Assembly (NCBI RefSeq): GCF_007785815.1
Contig: NZ_VNIM01000033.1
Span: 1-39,681, forward strand
Reading direction: 5' to 3'
Origin: Alterirhizorhabdus solaris
GTDB lineage: Bacteria > Pseudomonadota > Alphaproteobacteria > Sphingomonadales > Sphingomonadaceae
DNA length: 39,681 nt
Numbering within the stretch: the first letter of the stretch is position 1; each line of letters opens with the position of its first letter. This document shows positions 31,143 to 39,528 of the stretch, piece by piece. A program made the position numbers and the translations under genes. A model generated the notes under the pieces. It ran no database searches. It was given only the letters and a program-made list of their open reading frames with translations, and was not told the DNA's origin.

Positions 31143-33380
31143 TCAGTTCTGGTAGCGCAGGCGGATGCCGACGGTGCGCGGCTGGTTGAACACGCCGACA
31201 TCGCCGAAGATGGTCGTGCCCCCGTAGTTGATGTAATAGCGCTCCTTGGTCAGGTTGGTGGCGAACAGCGTCAGGGTCACGTGGTCGCCCGGCGCGGCCC
31301 AGCCGACCTGCGCGTTGACCAGCGTGTAGGCGCTGTTGCGATACCGCTGCACGCGGGCGAGCGCGCCGGCCCGGCTGCCGAACACCGACGGATTGGACTG
31401 CGGGCTCGACCCCGAATAGCTGACGTTGCCGGACAATCGCAGCGTACCGTTCGCGAGTGCTGTCTCGTACGAGGCACCGGCGTTCCCCGAGAAATCGGGT
31501 GCGCGCGTCATCTGCAAGCCCGACCAGTCCTGCACATCCTCGAAATTGAGGTTGGTGGCGGGATCGAGGCCGACGCCGGTGATGCCGGGGAACCGCTTGT
31601 AACGGGCATGGAGAAGGGACGCGCCCGCCATCAGCGACAGGCCACGAACCGGCTCGACACTGCCTTGCAGGTCGAGGCCATAGATCTCGGCCGAGGGCGC
31701 GTTGCTGACGAAGCTGATGAGGCTGTTCGTCACCGGGTTCGCGCGCGTCACGCCGACCTGAAGATCGGTGTAGTCGTAATAGAAGGCGGACGCGTCGAAC
31801 CGCACGATCGACTGCGCCGTCTTGAAGCCGATCTCATAGGCGGTGATCTTCTCGGGACGGAACGGCCGCAACTGCGACGGGTCGGCGGCGGGGGTGGGCT
31901 GGAATCCGCCGGTGCGGAATCCTTGCGAGAAGGAGGCATAGACGTTGGTGCGCGGCGACAGTTCGTAGCGCAGCGTCGCGCGCGGCGTGAAATCCGAGAA
32001 GGTGGCCGAGGACGCCCCCGCCGGCACGAGATTGATGGTCTGGCTGGCATCGAGCTGGCGGTAGCGGATGCCCTTGCGCTCGCGCGTGTAGCGACCGCCC
32101 ACCGTCAGGATCAGCCGGTCGGTCAGGTCGTAGGTCGCGTCGAAATAGGCGGCCCATGCCTTTGCGGTCAGCCGGGCGTAGGTGAAGCTGGCCAGCGCGC
32201 TGTTGAGGAAGACCTTCGATCCGTCGTTGCGATCGACGTCGTTGTAATAGGAGCCACCGACGACGAGGTTCAGACGGTCGATGCTGTCGATCGTCACGTC
32301 GGTGGTGTGCTGGAAGGTGTACTTGTTGTTCGGCCCGTCGATGTCCAGGATCGGCAGGTACGTCCCGTCGAAATCATAGACCGTGCGCGCCGCCAGTTTC
32401 TGGTAGCCGGTATAGGACGCGATGTTGCCGAACCCCGTCTTGTACACCAGCTTCAGCGTTCCCTCGTGGACCCGCGCCTCGTTGGAGGTGTTGACGTTGC
32501 TCGACGCGCGGTACGGCGCGCGGCCGGCCAGCGGTTCGGCGGGCAGGAACGACGGCGCATAGCCCTGGTTGGGGAACAGCAACGTCGTCGGGTCGTCGAT
32601 CAGCACATAGTTGTAGCCGATGGTCGCCTTGAGATCGGGGGTCGCATCCCATTCGGCCTTGGCGCGGATCGATTGCTGCCTGATGTTCGCGGCATTGCCG
32701 ACGGTGCCGCCCGATCCGGCGGGATCGACCGAGCGATAGTAGCCGTCGCTGCGTCGGAACGTCCCCGCGACGCCCACGCGCAGCGTGTCGGTGATCGGGC
32801 CGGAGACGAAGCCGTTCAACGACACGTCGTCAAAGCGGGCGTAACTCGCCTCCGCATTGAGCGTGAATTCGGCGGTCGGCGCGCGGGTGTTGATGAGGAT
32901 CGCGCCGCCCGTGGCGTTGCGACCGTACAGCGTGCCCTGCGGCCCCTTGAAGATCTGGATGTCCTGCAGGTTGCTCAGCGCGACGTTCACGCCGACCGGG
33001 GCGGGCGAATAGAAGCCGTCGATGTAGACCGCGACATTGTTCTCCCAGCCGGGGCCGGCGGTCAGCGTGGTGACGCCGCGGATCGAGGGCTGGGTATAGG
33101 CGCCGGTGAAGCTGATCTGCACGCCCGGCGCGATCTGGTCCAGATCGTGGATGTCGGTGACGCCGGCCGCCGTGAGCGTCTCCTGCGTGGCGGCGGTGAT
33201 CGAGGCGGGCACGTCCTCCAGGCGCTCCGCGCGGCGTTGCGCCGTCACGACGATATCGTTCAGTCCGCCCCCGTCCGCGGTCTGCGCCGAGGCCTGTGTC
33301 GAGGTCGTGGAAAGGCCAAGAGCGATGCCGGTGGCCAGCGCCACGTAGCCCGATGAATGCAGTTTCCGATATGCTCGCAT
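31143..33380 (-). CDS. TonB-dependent receptor (pesticin-receptor-like)
   Basis: This is 745 residues. A signal peptide (ALATGIALGLSTTSTQASAQ) precedes the TonB box-like NDIVVTAQRRAERLEDVPAS and the plug (DIHDLDQIAPGVQISFTGAY, IFKGPQGTLYGRNATGGAIL). The barrel ends IRLRYQN. There is no STN domain, so it does not signal through a FecR. It has GGGGGG 5 nt upstream of ATG 33380. It is the first gene of the operon with AcoABC, so it likely imports the carbon substrate (for example an aromatic, terpenoid or polyol derivative) rather than iron. The upstream region faces a TetR gene. Confidence 0.92.
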   Translation of the reverse strand: MRAYRKLHSSGYVALATGIALGLSTTSTQASAQTADGGGLNDIVVTAQRRAERLEDVPASITAATQETLTAAGVTDIHDLDQIAPGVQISFTGAYTQPSIRGVTTLTAGPGWENNVAVYIDGFYSPAPVGVNVALSNLQDIQIFKGPQGTLYGRNATGGAILINTRAPTAEFTLNAEASYARFDDVSLNGFVSGPITDTLRVGVAGTFRRSDGYYRSVDPAGSGGTVGNAANIRQQSIRAKAEWDATPDLKATIGYNYVLIDDPTTLLFPNQGYAPSFLPAEPLAGRAPYRASSNVNTSNEARVHEGTLKLVYKTGFGNIASYTGYQKLAARTVYDFDGTYLPILDIDGPNNKYTFQHTTDVTIDSIDRLNLVVGGSYYNDVDRNDGSKVFLNSALASFTYARLTAKAWAAYFDATYDLTDRLILTVGGRYTRERKGIRYRQLDASQTINLVPAGASSATFSDFTPRATLRYELSPRTNVYASFSQGFRTGGFQPTPAADPSQLRPFRPEKITAYEIGFKTAQSIVRFDASAFYYDYTDLQVGVTRANPVTNSLISFVSNAPSAEIYGLDLQGSVEPVRGLSLMAGASLLHARYKRFPGITGVGLDPATNLNFEDVQDWSGLQMTRAPDFSGNAGASYETALANGTLRLSGNVSYSGSSPQSNPSVFGSRAGALARVQRYRNSAYTLVNAQVGWAAPGDHVTLTLFATNLTKERYYINYGGTTIFGDVGVFNQPRTVGIRLRYQN

Positions 33381-33517
33381 GCTATCCCCCCTTTATCGAC
33401 GCCTGTTCTTGTTGCCTGCGCGTCCCCGAAACGGTCGATCGACGCGGCGCCCCGCGATTTTGGTTGCGCCGCTATTCAGTGTTGATTTTTTCGGGCCGAT
33501 CCTGTTCCCACCGATGC
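33381..33517. promoter_or_regulatory. Divergent promoter region between the TonB receptor and tetR
   Basis: This 137-bp interval contains the receptor's GGGGGG ribosome binding site (minus strand) and a candidate operator TCAACACTGAATAGC at 33471-33485 (minus orientation), 33 bp upstream of the tetR start. The core ACACTGA recurs at 34961-34981, and CACTGA at 34319-34334. Confidence 0.4.
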
Positions 33518-34207
33518 ATGACCGCGCCCCCCGCCCTCGTTCGGACCGAACCGGAGACGCCGCCACGCCGTGGCCGGGGGCGGCCGAAAATGGATGCCAC
33601 CATCCAGCGCGAGCGCATCCTCACCGCCGCGACGACCATCTTCATCGCCCGGGGTTTCGCCGACGGCAGCGTCGATGCGATCGGCAAGGTGGCAGGCGTC
33701 ACGAAGCGGACGATCTACGAACTGATCGGCGACAAGGAGGCGGTATTCCAGGCCGTTTGCGACGGCATCTGCGCGCGGACCGGCCTCTCCCGCTTCGGCC
33801 CGCCGTCGGACACCGTACCGGTGCGCGATGTCCTGCTCGACATGGCGCGCACGATCGTCGCTGCGGCACTGGCGCCGGAAAGCGTCGCCTACAATCGCAT
33901 GCTGGCGGCAGAGCTGCTGCGCTTCCCGAACATCGTGTTGCCGGTCATGGAGAAATCGCGGCGCGACATCCACGGCGCGATCGCCACGGTGTTCGCCGAC
34001 CTGATGGCGCAGCGGCGCATCGCGCCGGGCAGCGCATCGATCGCGGCGGACACCTTCTACGACACCATCGTCGGCGCCAAGGCACTGCGGGCGATGCTCG
34101 GCTTTTCCGAACCTGTGCCGCAGGCGGTCGAACTCGAACGCCGGGTCGATATGATGATGCGGGGATTTCTGGCCGACGATGGCGGACTGGAGGGGCCGCG
34201 CGCATGA
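33518..34207 (+). CDS. TetR-family transcriptional regulator
   Basis: This is 229 residues from ATG 33518; an upstream frame extends to 33296 but that part has no family support. The N-terminal helix-turn-helix is AAVTTIFIARGFADGSVDAI-like (sequence AATTIFIARGFADGSVDAIG) followed by GVTKRTIYELIGDKEAVFQA, the usual TetR signature. The C-terminal ligand domain (DVLLDMARTIVAAALAPESV onward, ending about FADDG) contains a tail of the type seen in TetR_C families. It is divergent from the TonB receptor/Aco operon and presumably represses it until the substrate appears. The N-terminal tail (PPRRGRGRPKMDAT) is basic. Confidence 0.88.
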   Translation: MTAPPALVRTEPETPPRRGRGRPKMDATIQRERILTAATTIFIARGFADGSVDAIGKVAGVTKRTIYELIGDKEAVFQAVCDGICARTGLSRFGPPSDTVPVRDVLLDMARTIVAAALAPESVAYNRMLAAELLRFPNIVLPVMEKSRRDIHGAIATVFADLMAQRRIAPGSASIAADTFYDTIVGAKALRAMLGFSEPVPQAVELERRVDMMMRGFLADDGGLEGPRA

Positions 34208-34369
34208 AGGCACGGCAGCACGATGGTCGCGCATCATATCCCCCCCTCCTCCGCCATGACCTTCATCGAGGCCACGGTCGGATCGTTTCTTCAAATACTC
34301 ATTGGTTTCTTTATTAACGATCAGTGCTTGTCAATGGTCGATCCGCGGATCCCGCGCACCGCTGGCGAA
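34208..34369. other. Convergent intergenic region with two operator-like motifs
   Basis: This is between the ends of tetR and the cupin gene. An unusually AT-rich stretch (34283-34340) holds AAATACTCATTGGTTTC (34293-34309, plus) and TTGACAAGCACTGATC (34319-34334, minus), both similar to the motifs in neighbouring promoters and forming an inverted pair. It is an odd place for an operator, because no promoter should lie between convergent genes. Confidence 0.35.
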
Positions 34370-34882
34370 CTATGATGTCGTCTCGGCAACGGTGCCCGGT
34401 TCCGGCGAGCCGATCCAGTCGCCGTGATTGTCCTGCACGGTCTTCAGCGCCTTCTTCCAGAACGCGGCGGTAGAACGTTCGCGATAGTCGAACCGGGCGC
34501 TGTTGCGCACCTCGATCAGTTCGACGCCCTGCGCCCCGGGCGTATAGGTATAGGGCACGCCCGCGGGAATGAAGAAGCCGTCCCCTGCGCCTAGATCTTC
34601 CGTGCCGAGCCGCAGACCCCCGGCGATGATGTAATAGACGCAGTCGGCATCGTGCGAATGCAGCGGCAGCGGAAAGTTCTTCTTGAACCACACCCGGACG
34701 AGGCTGAGGCCGAACCCGGCGAAGATCACCTGCGAGGTCGTGCCATCGGGCAGGCCGGCGTCGACGCAGGCCATCATCTCCTCGATGCCCTTGGTCGGCG
34801 GCACCATCGTCATGATGTCGGCTTCGCCAAGCTGCGCCATGTCGTGCGCGCGGAAAATCTGGAATTTCTTTTCCTGCTTCAT
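34370..34882 (-). CDS. Cupin-domain protein
   Basis: This is 170 residues from ATG 34882 (MKQEKKFQIFRAHDMAQLGE). The single double-stranded beta-helix has a first cupin motif VWFKKNFPLPLHSHDADCVY and a second GAGDGFFIPAGVPYTY. The first motif keeps two His (HSH) but has no Glu at the usual place; the second lacks its His (VPYTY), so a full 3-His/1-Glu metal site is not present. Such small cupins are often dioxygenases, isomerases or ligand sensors; this one may bind metal differently. It is preceded by an operator-like sequence and stands divergent from the medium-chain dehydrogenase. Confidence 0.82.
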   Translation of the reverse strand: MKQEKKFQIFRAHDMAQLGEADIMTMVPPTKGIEEMMACVDAGLPDGTTSQVIFAGFGLSLVRVWFKKNFPLPLHSHDADCVYYIIAGGLRLGTEDLGAGDGFFIPAGVPYTYTPGAQGVELIEVRNSARFDYRERSTAAFWKKALKTVQDNHGDWIGSPEPGTVAETTS

Positions 34883-35215
34883 AAGCCCTCCTCATCCCAT
34901 CATCGCGGCGATTGGCGCTCGTGGCCGAGCAAGCCTGGTTAACCCGCTTTCAGGAGTATTGAAACCAGTCAGTGTTCAAAGTCGAATATGTTTCATCGCG
35001 GGGAGACTAGGGCCGCGATCCTCATGCTCTCCGAAGGCCGGGACACTCCCATGCGGGCACCGGCGCCGGAGATTCCTGCCCGAGCGCGGACGTGACTCCA
35101 CGCCGGCCCTTGACGCGCTGCCGGCGAGTGTTGCCCTTTATCTGCTCGATATCATGCCCGCACCTTGCCCCTGCCATCCGAGGCGCGCAAATCGCGCGGA
35201 CAAGAGGAGACCATC
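34883..35215. promoter_or_regulatory. Divergent promoter region between cupin and dehydrogenase genes
   Basis: This 333-bp region has no gene. It has AGAGGAGA just before ATG 35216, GAGGAGGG before the cupin ATG, and the sequence GAACACTGACTGGTTTC (minus orientation, 34961-34977 region) that looks like the operator motif near tetR. A -35-like TTGAAC overlaps the motif on the cupin side. Confidence 0.4.
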
Positions 35216-36223
35216 ATGACCCGGCAGCAGGTCGCGCGCCTTCAGGGCGCGCGCGACATCTCTCCCGACACCAGCGATATCCCGACCCCCGGTCCACGCG
35301 ATGTCGTGATCCGGGTCGCGGTGTGCGGCATCTGCGGTACCGACCTCGCCTTCTACCGCCACGGCTCCACCCCGAAGGGCGCGGTTCTCGGCCACGAGTT
35401 TTCCGGCAGGGTCGTCGCGATCGGGACGGATGTGACGGGGGTGGCGGTCGGACGGCGTGTCGTCGTCAATCCGATGCATGACGGCATGGGTCTCGGCCAG
35501 GTCCCCGGTGCCTTTGCCCAGTACGTGCGGCTCGGCAATGCCGAACTCGGCCGCAACCTGTTCGAACTGCCCGATGCGATCACCGACGAGGCCGGCGCGC
35601 TGATCGAGCCGTTCGCGGTCGGGCTCCACGCGGTCAACAATGCCAAGGTCACGCCCGACGACCGCACCGTCATCTACGGCGCGGGTACGATCGGACTATG
35701 CGTTCTGGCGGCCCTGCGTGCGCGGGGTGTGCGCGACATACTGGTCATCGATATCAGTGACCGGCGGCTCGAATTCGCCCGGCGCATGGGCGCGACGGCA
35801 ATCCATAACAGCAGCACCGGCAGCGCACCCGCCTTCGTCGGCAGCCATTTCGGCACCGAGTCGCTTCGCTACGCGCAGGAGCCGGTCGGCCTCGCCAGCG
35901 TGGTGTTTGACTGTGCCGGGGTTCGCCCGGCGCTTCGCGACGCCGTCCACTCGCTGGCCCCCAGAGGACGGCTCGTGATCGTCGCCGATCCACACGACAA
36001 CGATCTTCCCAATCTACGCTTCGTGATGTTGCGCGAACTGGTGGTGATGGGTGCCCTCGCCTACGAGTCCGAGTTTCCCGAGGTCATCGATCTGATCGCC
36101 AGCGGCAAGATCGATCTCTCGCCGATCGTCACCCACCGCTTTCCGCTGAGCAGGATCACCGAGGCATTCCGCATCCAGATCGACCCCGAGGAAGCGGTGA
36201 AGGTCCTGGTCCTCGCCGATTAG
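35216..36223 (+). CDS. Zinc-type medium-chain dehydrogenase (butanediol/threonine-dehydrogenase-like)
   Basis: This is 335 residues from ATG 35216 with AGAGGAGA 5 nt upstream. The GroES-like domain carries CGICGTDLAFYRHG (catalytic Cys40) and GHEFSGRVVAIG (His60, Glu61). The Rossmann domain has VIYGAGTIGLCVLAALRARG and VIDISDRRLEFA, the Asp favouring NAD. The structural-zinc lobe is missing: after VVVNPMHDGMGLGQVPGAFA the four Cys of classic family members are absent. It probably oxidises a secondary alcohol or diol to a ketone, fitting the butanediol to acetoin step in front of the AcoABC system. Function is inferred from context and fold. Confidence 0.85.
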   Translation: MTRQQVARLQGARDISPDTSDIPTPGPRDVVIRVAVCGICGTDLAFYRHGSTPKGAVLGHEFSGRVVAIGTDVTGVAVGRRVVVNPMHDGMGLGQVPGAFAQYVRLGNAELGRNLFELPDAITDEAGALIEPFAVGLHAVNNAKVTPDDRTVIYGAGTIGLCVLAALRARGVRDILVIDISDRRLEFARRMGATAIHNSSTGSAPAFVGSHFGTESLRYAQEPVGLASVVFDCAGVRPALRDAVHSLAPRGRLVIVADPHDNDLPNLRFVMLRELVVMGALAYESEFPEVIDLIASGKIDLSPIVTHRFPLSRITEAFRIQIDPEEAVKVLVLAD

Positions 36224-36226
36224 GAG

Positions 36227-36291
36227 CCGGCCTTTCCCCGATTCAGGTCGAGCACCGCTTTATCGGCAGGGAAAGGCGGGAGGGCCGGCAG
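36227..36291. terminator. Imperfect stem-loop between convergent genes
   Basis: GCCGGCCTTTCCC (36227-36239) can pair with the GGGAAAG and GGCCGGC blocks at about 36270-36291, leaving a bulge. It lies between the dehydrogenase stop and the bicupin stop and may terminate both transcripts. It lacks a long T tract. Confidence 0.4.
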
Positions 36292-36355
36292 CAAGGAGCG
36301 TCGGGATGCCCCGCCCGGCGATCGATCATCGTCCTGTCGCTGCGGCTCGACGCTT

Positions 36356-37153
36356 TCACACGGTGGCTCCCGCCATGACGACGGGGAGATAAGGGGGGCG
36401 GCCGAGTGACCCCATGTAGAGCGCCTGCTCGTCGATGACGCGCGTTCCGTCGGCGGTGCGGTAGGTCGGATGAGACGGGCGGAAGTTGATGAAGGTCAGC
36501 CCCTCCCGGCCGGTCCTGAACCCGTAGACCGCCTCCTTCGCGACCGCGATCGCGGTGCCCCGGCCATAGCGCCGCTGGCCCAGCACGATCTCGCCCGCGG
36601 TGACGACGATGATCTCGTCCTCGCTGTGCGAATGAAGATCCACGTTGAAATCTCCATCGTGGAATGCGCTTTCGTGCAGCCACAGTTCGCACGTCGGGCA
36701 GGCCGAGTCGGCGAAGATCGCCGCGCCGACATTGGCGCGCTCGTTCAGCCGGACCATGCGCGGGACCCGATCGGCGGGCAGGATATGGACGTTGCCGCCC
36801 GCGCAAGATGACGCCGGCAGAGCGGCGGTCGGGTTGAACACCAGCAGGACGGCGTCGTCCGACGCCGCCGCGGCTTCGGCGGCCGCGCCTGGTTCGATCA
36901 CGATCACGCTGCCCGCTTCCAGCCGTGTCCCCCCGCTCACGACCGCGCCCTCCCAGACATAGACGAGAAAGCCCGTACGGCTGGCGCGCCACCCCAGCGT
37001 GGCACCCGCTGACAGGGAATGATAGCGTGCATGCAGCGGAGCATGTTCACCGCCGATCGCCACGCGGGTCTCGACCCCGTCGCCGGTAGTTTCGAACGGA
37101 GCGGGCCGGCCCGGCAGCATCGTTTCGATCGCGGCGACATGCACCTTGGCCAC
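36356..37153 (-). CDS. Bicupin-type protein
   Basis: This is 265 residues from GTG 37153, with GAGGAG 8 nt upstream. Two cupin halves can be seen. The first (about residues 20-120) is degenerate: TRLEAGSVIVIEPGAAAEAA and no His pair. The second carries FHDGDFNVDLHSHSEDEIIV with HSH and a downstream Glu, then VTAGEIVLGQRRYGRGTAIA and VYGFRTG, where the last motif His is missing. It may hold a metal through the HSH/Glu set. It overlaps the frame of the preceding hydrolase by 217 bp, because that frame runs past its likely stop. No specific family is recognised. Confidence 0.75.
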   Translation of the reverse strand: MAKVHVAAIETMLPGRPAPFETTGDGVETRVAIGGEHAPLHARYHSLSAGATLGWRASRTGFLVYVWEGAVVSGGTRLEAGSVIVIEPGAAAEAAAASDDAVLLVFNPTAALPASSCAGGNVHILPADRVPRMVRLNERANVGAAIFADSACPTCELWLHESAFHDGDFNVDLHSHSEDEIIVVTAGEIVLGQRRYGRGTAIAVAKEAVYGFRTGREGLTFINFRPSHPTYRTADGTRVIDEQALYMGSLGRPPYLPVVMAGATV

Positions 37154-38172
37154 AGGATCATCTCCTCGGTTCGCCGCCGTCGTCTGCCGGCGCGCAACAG
37201 TGCGCTACCCTCTCCTTTCCGTTTCGACAGCACAAGGGCATTGCAGCCGCCCTCGGCTGGACGTCGCGCAGACTCCGGAGAGGAGGGCGCGCATTGTCGA
37301 ACGCCCGCTTTCGATGGCGAGAATGGCGATCGCGACCCGCAATCTTCGATCCCGGACCACCACTCCCCCCGGCGGCCGTGCCTGCACCCCTGTCTCAGCG
37401 CGGGGGGGGCAGGCTGGGTCAGGATCGTCCATTCGCGGGCCTCCGCACGCGCCCACAGGCGCTTCAGCGCGGCGACGGCCTCATCGGGCGCCTCATAGGG
37501 CCAGAAATGATCGGCGGGCAGCGGCACCATCTCGGCGCCCATCCGCGTCGCCATGCGGCGTCCGATCTCGATCGGCACGGTAAGGTCGCGCTCGCCCCAC
37601 AGCAGCATCGACGGCACCACGATCCGCGCGAGATCGGGCGACCAGGCCCGGCCGATATCGACCGCCGAGCGATAGAGCGACAGGATGCGCCGGGCATTGC
37701 CGGGGGTGACGAAGCTGTTTGCGGCGGCATCCTCCGCCGGATAACCGAGGCGCTCCAGCGTTCCGGGCATCGTCGTCGAGACGGCCTGCGCGTCGGCCAG
37801 CGCCTCACCGCGTTCCGGTATCATCCACTCGCGCCAGAGCGAATGGAGCGGCCAGTCGGGATCGATCGGGCCATTGCCCGCCGCCACGCTGCGAAGCAGC
37901 TCCGGCCTGAGCGACGCGGCGCGCAGCGCGAGCAGGCAACCCCAGTCGTGCCCTACCAGATGCACGGGCCCGCCGCGCGCATGCAGGGCCTCGATCCGCC
38001 CGATCACATGGGCGACGTAATTCTCCTTGATCGGCACCCAGCCTTCGGGCGGGGCCGATGCGAAGCCGGGCAGGTCGAGCGCCTCGACCTCATCGGTGCG
38101 GTCGAGCCGCGACAGGATCGGCCGCCACAGCCGGCTCGTCGCCGGCACGCCATGGACGAAAAGCACCGGCAT
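36937..38172 (-). CDS. Alpha/beta hydrolase (haloalkane-dehalogenase/epoxide-hydrolase-like) with run-on C-terminus
   Basis: This is 411 residues from ATG 38172, which has AGGAGGAG 8 nt upstream; GTG 38181 is an alternative. The first 255 or so residues are an alpha/beta hydrolase: oxyanion loop LFVHGVPATSRLW, the elbow HLVGHDWGCLLALRAASL with Asp76 as nucleophile, an acid region VVPSMLLWGERDLTVP, and the final His in LPADHFWPYEAPD. The frame then runs through low-complexity sequence into the next gene. In the G8 tract at 37402-37409, removing one base would give a stop at 37395-37397 (product about 261 residues, ending PAPPR). That is the normal length for the family, so the extension is likely a slippage or sequence artefact. 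Confidence 0.82.
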   Translation of the reverse strand: MPVLFVHGVPATSRLWRPILSRLDRTDEVEALDLPGFASAPPEGWVPIKENYVAHVIGRIEALHARGGPVHLVGHDWGCLLALRAASLRPELLRSVAAGNGPIDPDWPLHSLWREWMIPERGEALADAQAVSTTMPGTLERLGYPAEDAAANSFVTPGNARRILSLYRSAVDIGRAWSPDLARIVVPSMLLWGERDLTVPIEIGRRMATRMGAEMVPLPADHFWPYEAPDEAVAALKRLWARAEAREWTILTQPAPPALRQGCRHGRRGEWWSGIEDCGSRSPFSPSKAGVRQCAPSSPESARRPAEGGCNALVLSKRKGEGSALLRAGRRRRRTEEMILWPRCMSPRSKRCCRAGPLRSKLPATGSRPAWRSAVNMLRCMHAIIPCQRVPRWGGAPAVRAFSSMSGRARS

Positions 38173-38362
38173 CGTTCCCACTCCTCCTCAGGGTTATGCG
38201 CCCGTTTCGCACAAAACGACCGCTGGGGAACCCCGCCGTCATCGTCCGCACGGAGTCTTTCCGAGGCGGCGGGAAGTACTGGCGCTCTGCGCCGCCGATC
38301 ACGAAGCGCAGACCCGCCCCGATTGCGAAAGCCGATGGGCGGGCGGACCAAGCGCCCCGGCT

Positions 38363-39334
38363 TCAGAACGCCGCCGCCTTCAGGAAGCCCAGCAGCGCCT
38401 CGGTCACCTCGGTCGGGCGCTCCTGCTGGATCCAGTGGCCTGCACCCGGCAGGATCGTCTCGGAGAGCAGCCGGTCGCAGGCCCCGCGCATCTGATCGAG
38501 CCCGTCCGGCACCATCGTCAGCAGTATCTCCTTGCTGCCGCACAGGAAGCCCGCCGGCTGCGTGACGCGCTGATCGCCATAGGCCAGCGCGTCACGCGCG
38601 TTGGTCGGATTGTTGCGATACCAGCTGAGGGGTCCGAAGAAGCCGCCCGCGCCATAGTGCGCCGCGTAGAAATCGAGATCGGCCTCGCTCATGAACGAAA
38701 GCGGGCCGGCGGGCGGCTCGATCAGACCGGGCAGGAGCAGCGAATCGCGCGGGCGGATTTTGGTCCACTCGCCCTGAGGCGCGTCGCCCGACAAGGCGAA
38801 GAAGATCTGCTTGAGCGCGGCGCGCGGGTCGGCTTCCAACTCGGCCTCGGCCGGGCCGATCTCCTGGAAATAGCGGACGTAGAAGAAGCGGTCGGGATAG
38901 ACCGCATCCGCCTTGCTGGCATAGTCGCCGCGCGGCACCACGCCGTGGGTATTGCTCAGCGAGAAGATCGCCGCGACCTGCTCCGGGAAGCGCAGCGCGC
39001 AACGCCATGCGACGGGCGCCCCCCAGTCATGCCCCACCGCAGCCCATCGCACCGCGCCCAGCGCCCGCGCGATGGCCGCCATGTCGTCGGCCATCGTGTC
39101 GGTCGTATAGGCCTCGATCCGGTCGGGCTTCGACGACCCGCCATAGCCGCGCATGTCGGGTACGGCCACCCGGTAGCCCGCTCGCGCCAGCGGGCCGACC
39201 TGATGCCGCCAGCTGTGGCCCAGCTCCGGCCAGCCGTGCATGAGGATCAACAGCGGCGCGTCGATGGCGCCGGCCACCTCGACCGATAGCCTGATGCCCG
39301 GCGCGGTTTCGATCAGCCGTGTTTCGTTTTTCAT
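38363..39334 (-). CDS. Epoxide-hydrolase-like alpha/beta hydrolase
   Basis: This is 323 residues from ATG 39334, with GGAG 7 nt upstream; the frame extends to 39412. The oxyanion motif is LLILMHGWPELGHSW (residues 29-43), and the nucleophile elbow is AAVGHDWGAPVAWRCAL with Asp103. The cap domain includes FYVRYFQEI and FFGPLSWYRNNP (likely active-site Tyr), and the catalytic His lies in ILPGAGHWIQQERP. This is the normal length and layout of soluble bacterial epoxide hydrolases. It opens epoxides (or dehalogenates) by an ester intermediate. It is monocistronic, separated from the second hydrolase by 190 bp. It fits a catabolic island that also has oxygenase-like cupins. Confidence 0.9.
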   Translation of the reverse strand: MKNETRLIETAPGIRLSVEVAGAIDAPLLILMHGWPELGHSWRHQVGPLARAGYRVAVPDMRGYGGSSKPDRIEAYTTDTMADDMAAIARALGAVRWAAVGHDWGAPVAWRCALRFPEQVAAIFSLSNTHGVVPRGDYASKADAVYPDRFFYVRYFQEIGPAEAELEADPRAALKQIFFALSGDAPQGEWTKIRPRDSLLLPGLIEPPAGPLSFMSEADLDFYAAHYGAGGFFGPLSWYRNNPTNARDALAYGDQRVTQPAGFLCGSKEILLTMVPDGLDQMRGACDRLLSETILPGAGHWIQQERPTEVTEALLGFLKAAAF

Positions 39335-39528
39335 GGGCTGGCTCCGGTGGCCCTCGGCCTGGTGAGGATAAGGTTGCCCTCCATCGAACAGGGCAGGCCA
39401 ATTGTCCAACACGCAAAGAACGGGGGTGCTGCCACCGTGTCGCGACGTGTGCGTCGTCAGAACATTTGAGACTGTTGAGGGCTGAGATCGGCGGAGTGTG
39501 GGCGTCGTCTAGGGTCAGGACTCGTTGA

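Noticed and set aside
31281-33356. Long plus-strand open frame (691 codons)
   Set aside because: Shadow of the second TonB receptor; GC-rich third-base effect, no recognised domain.
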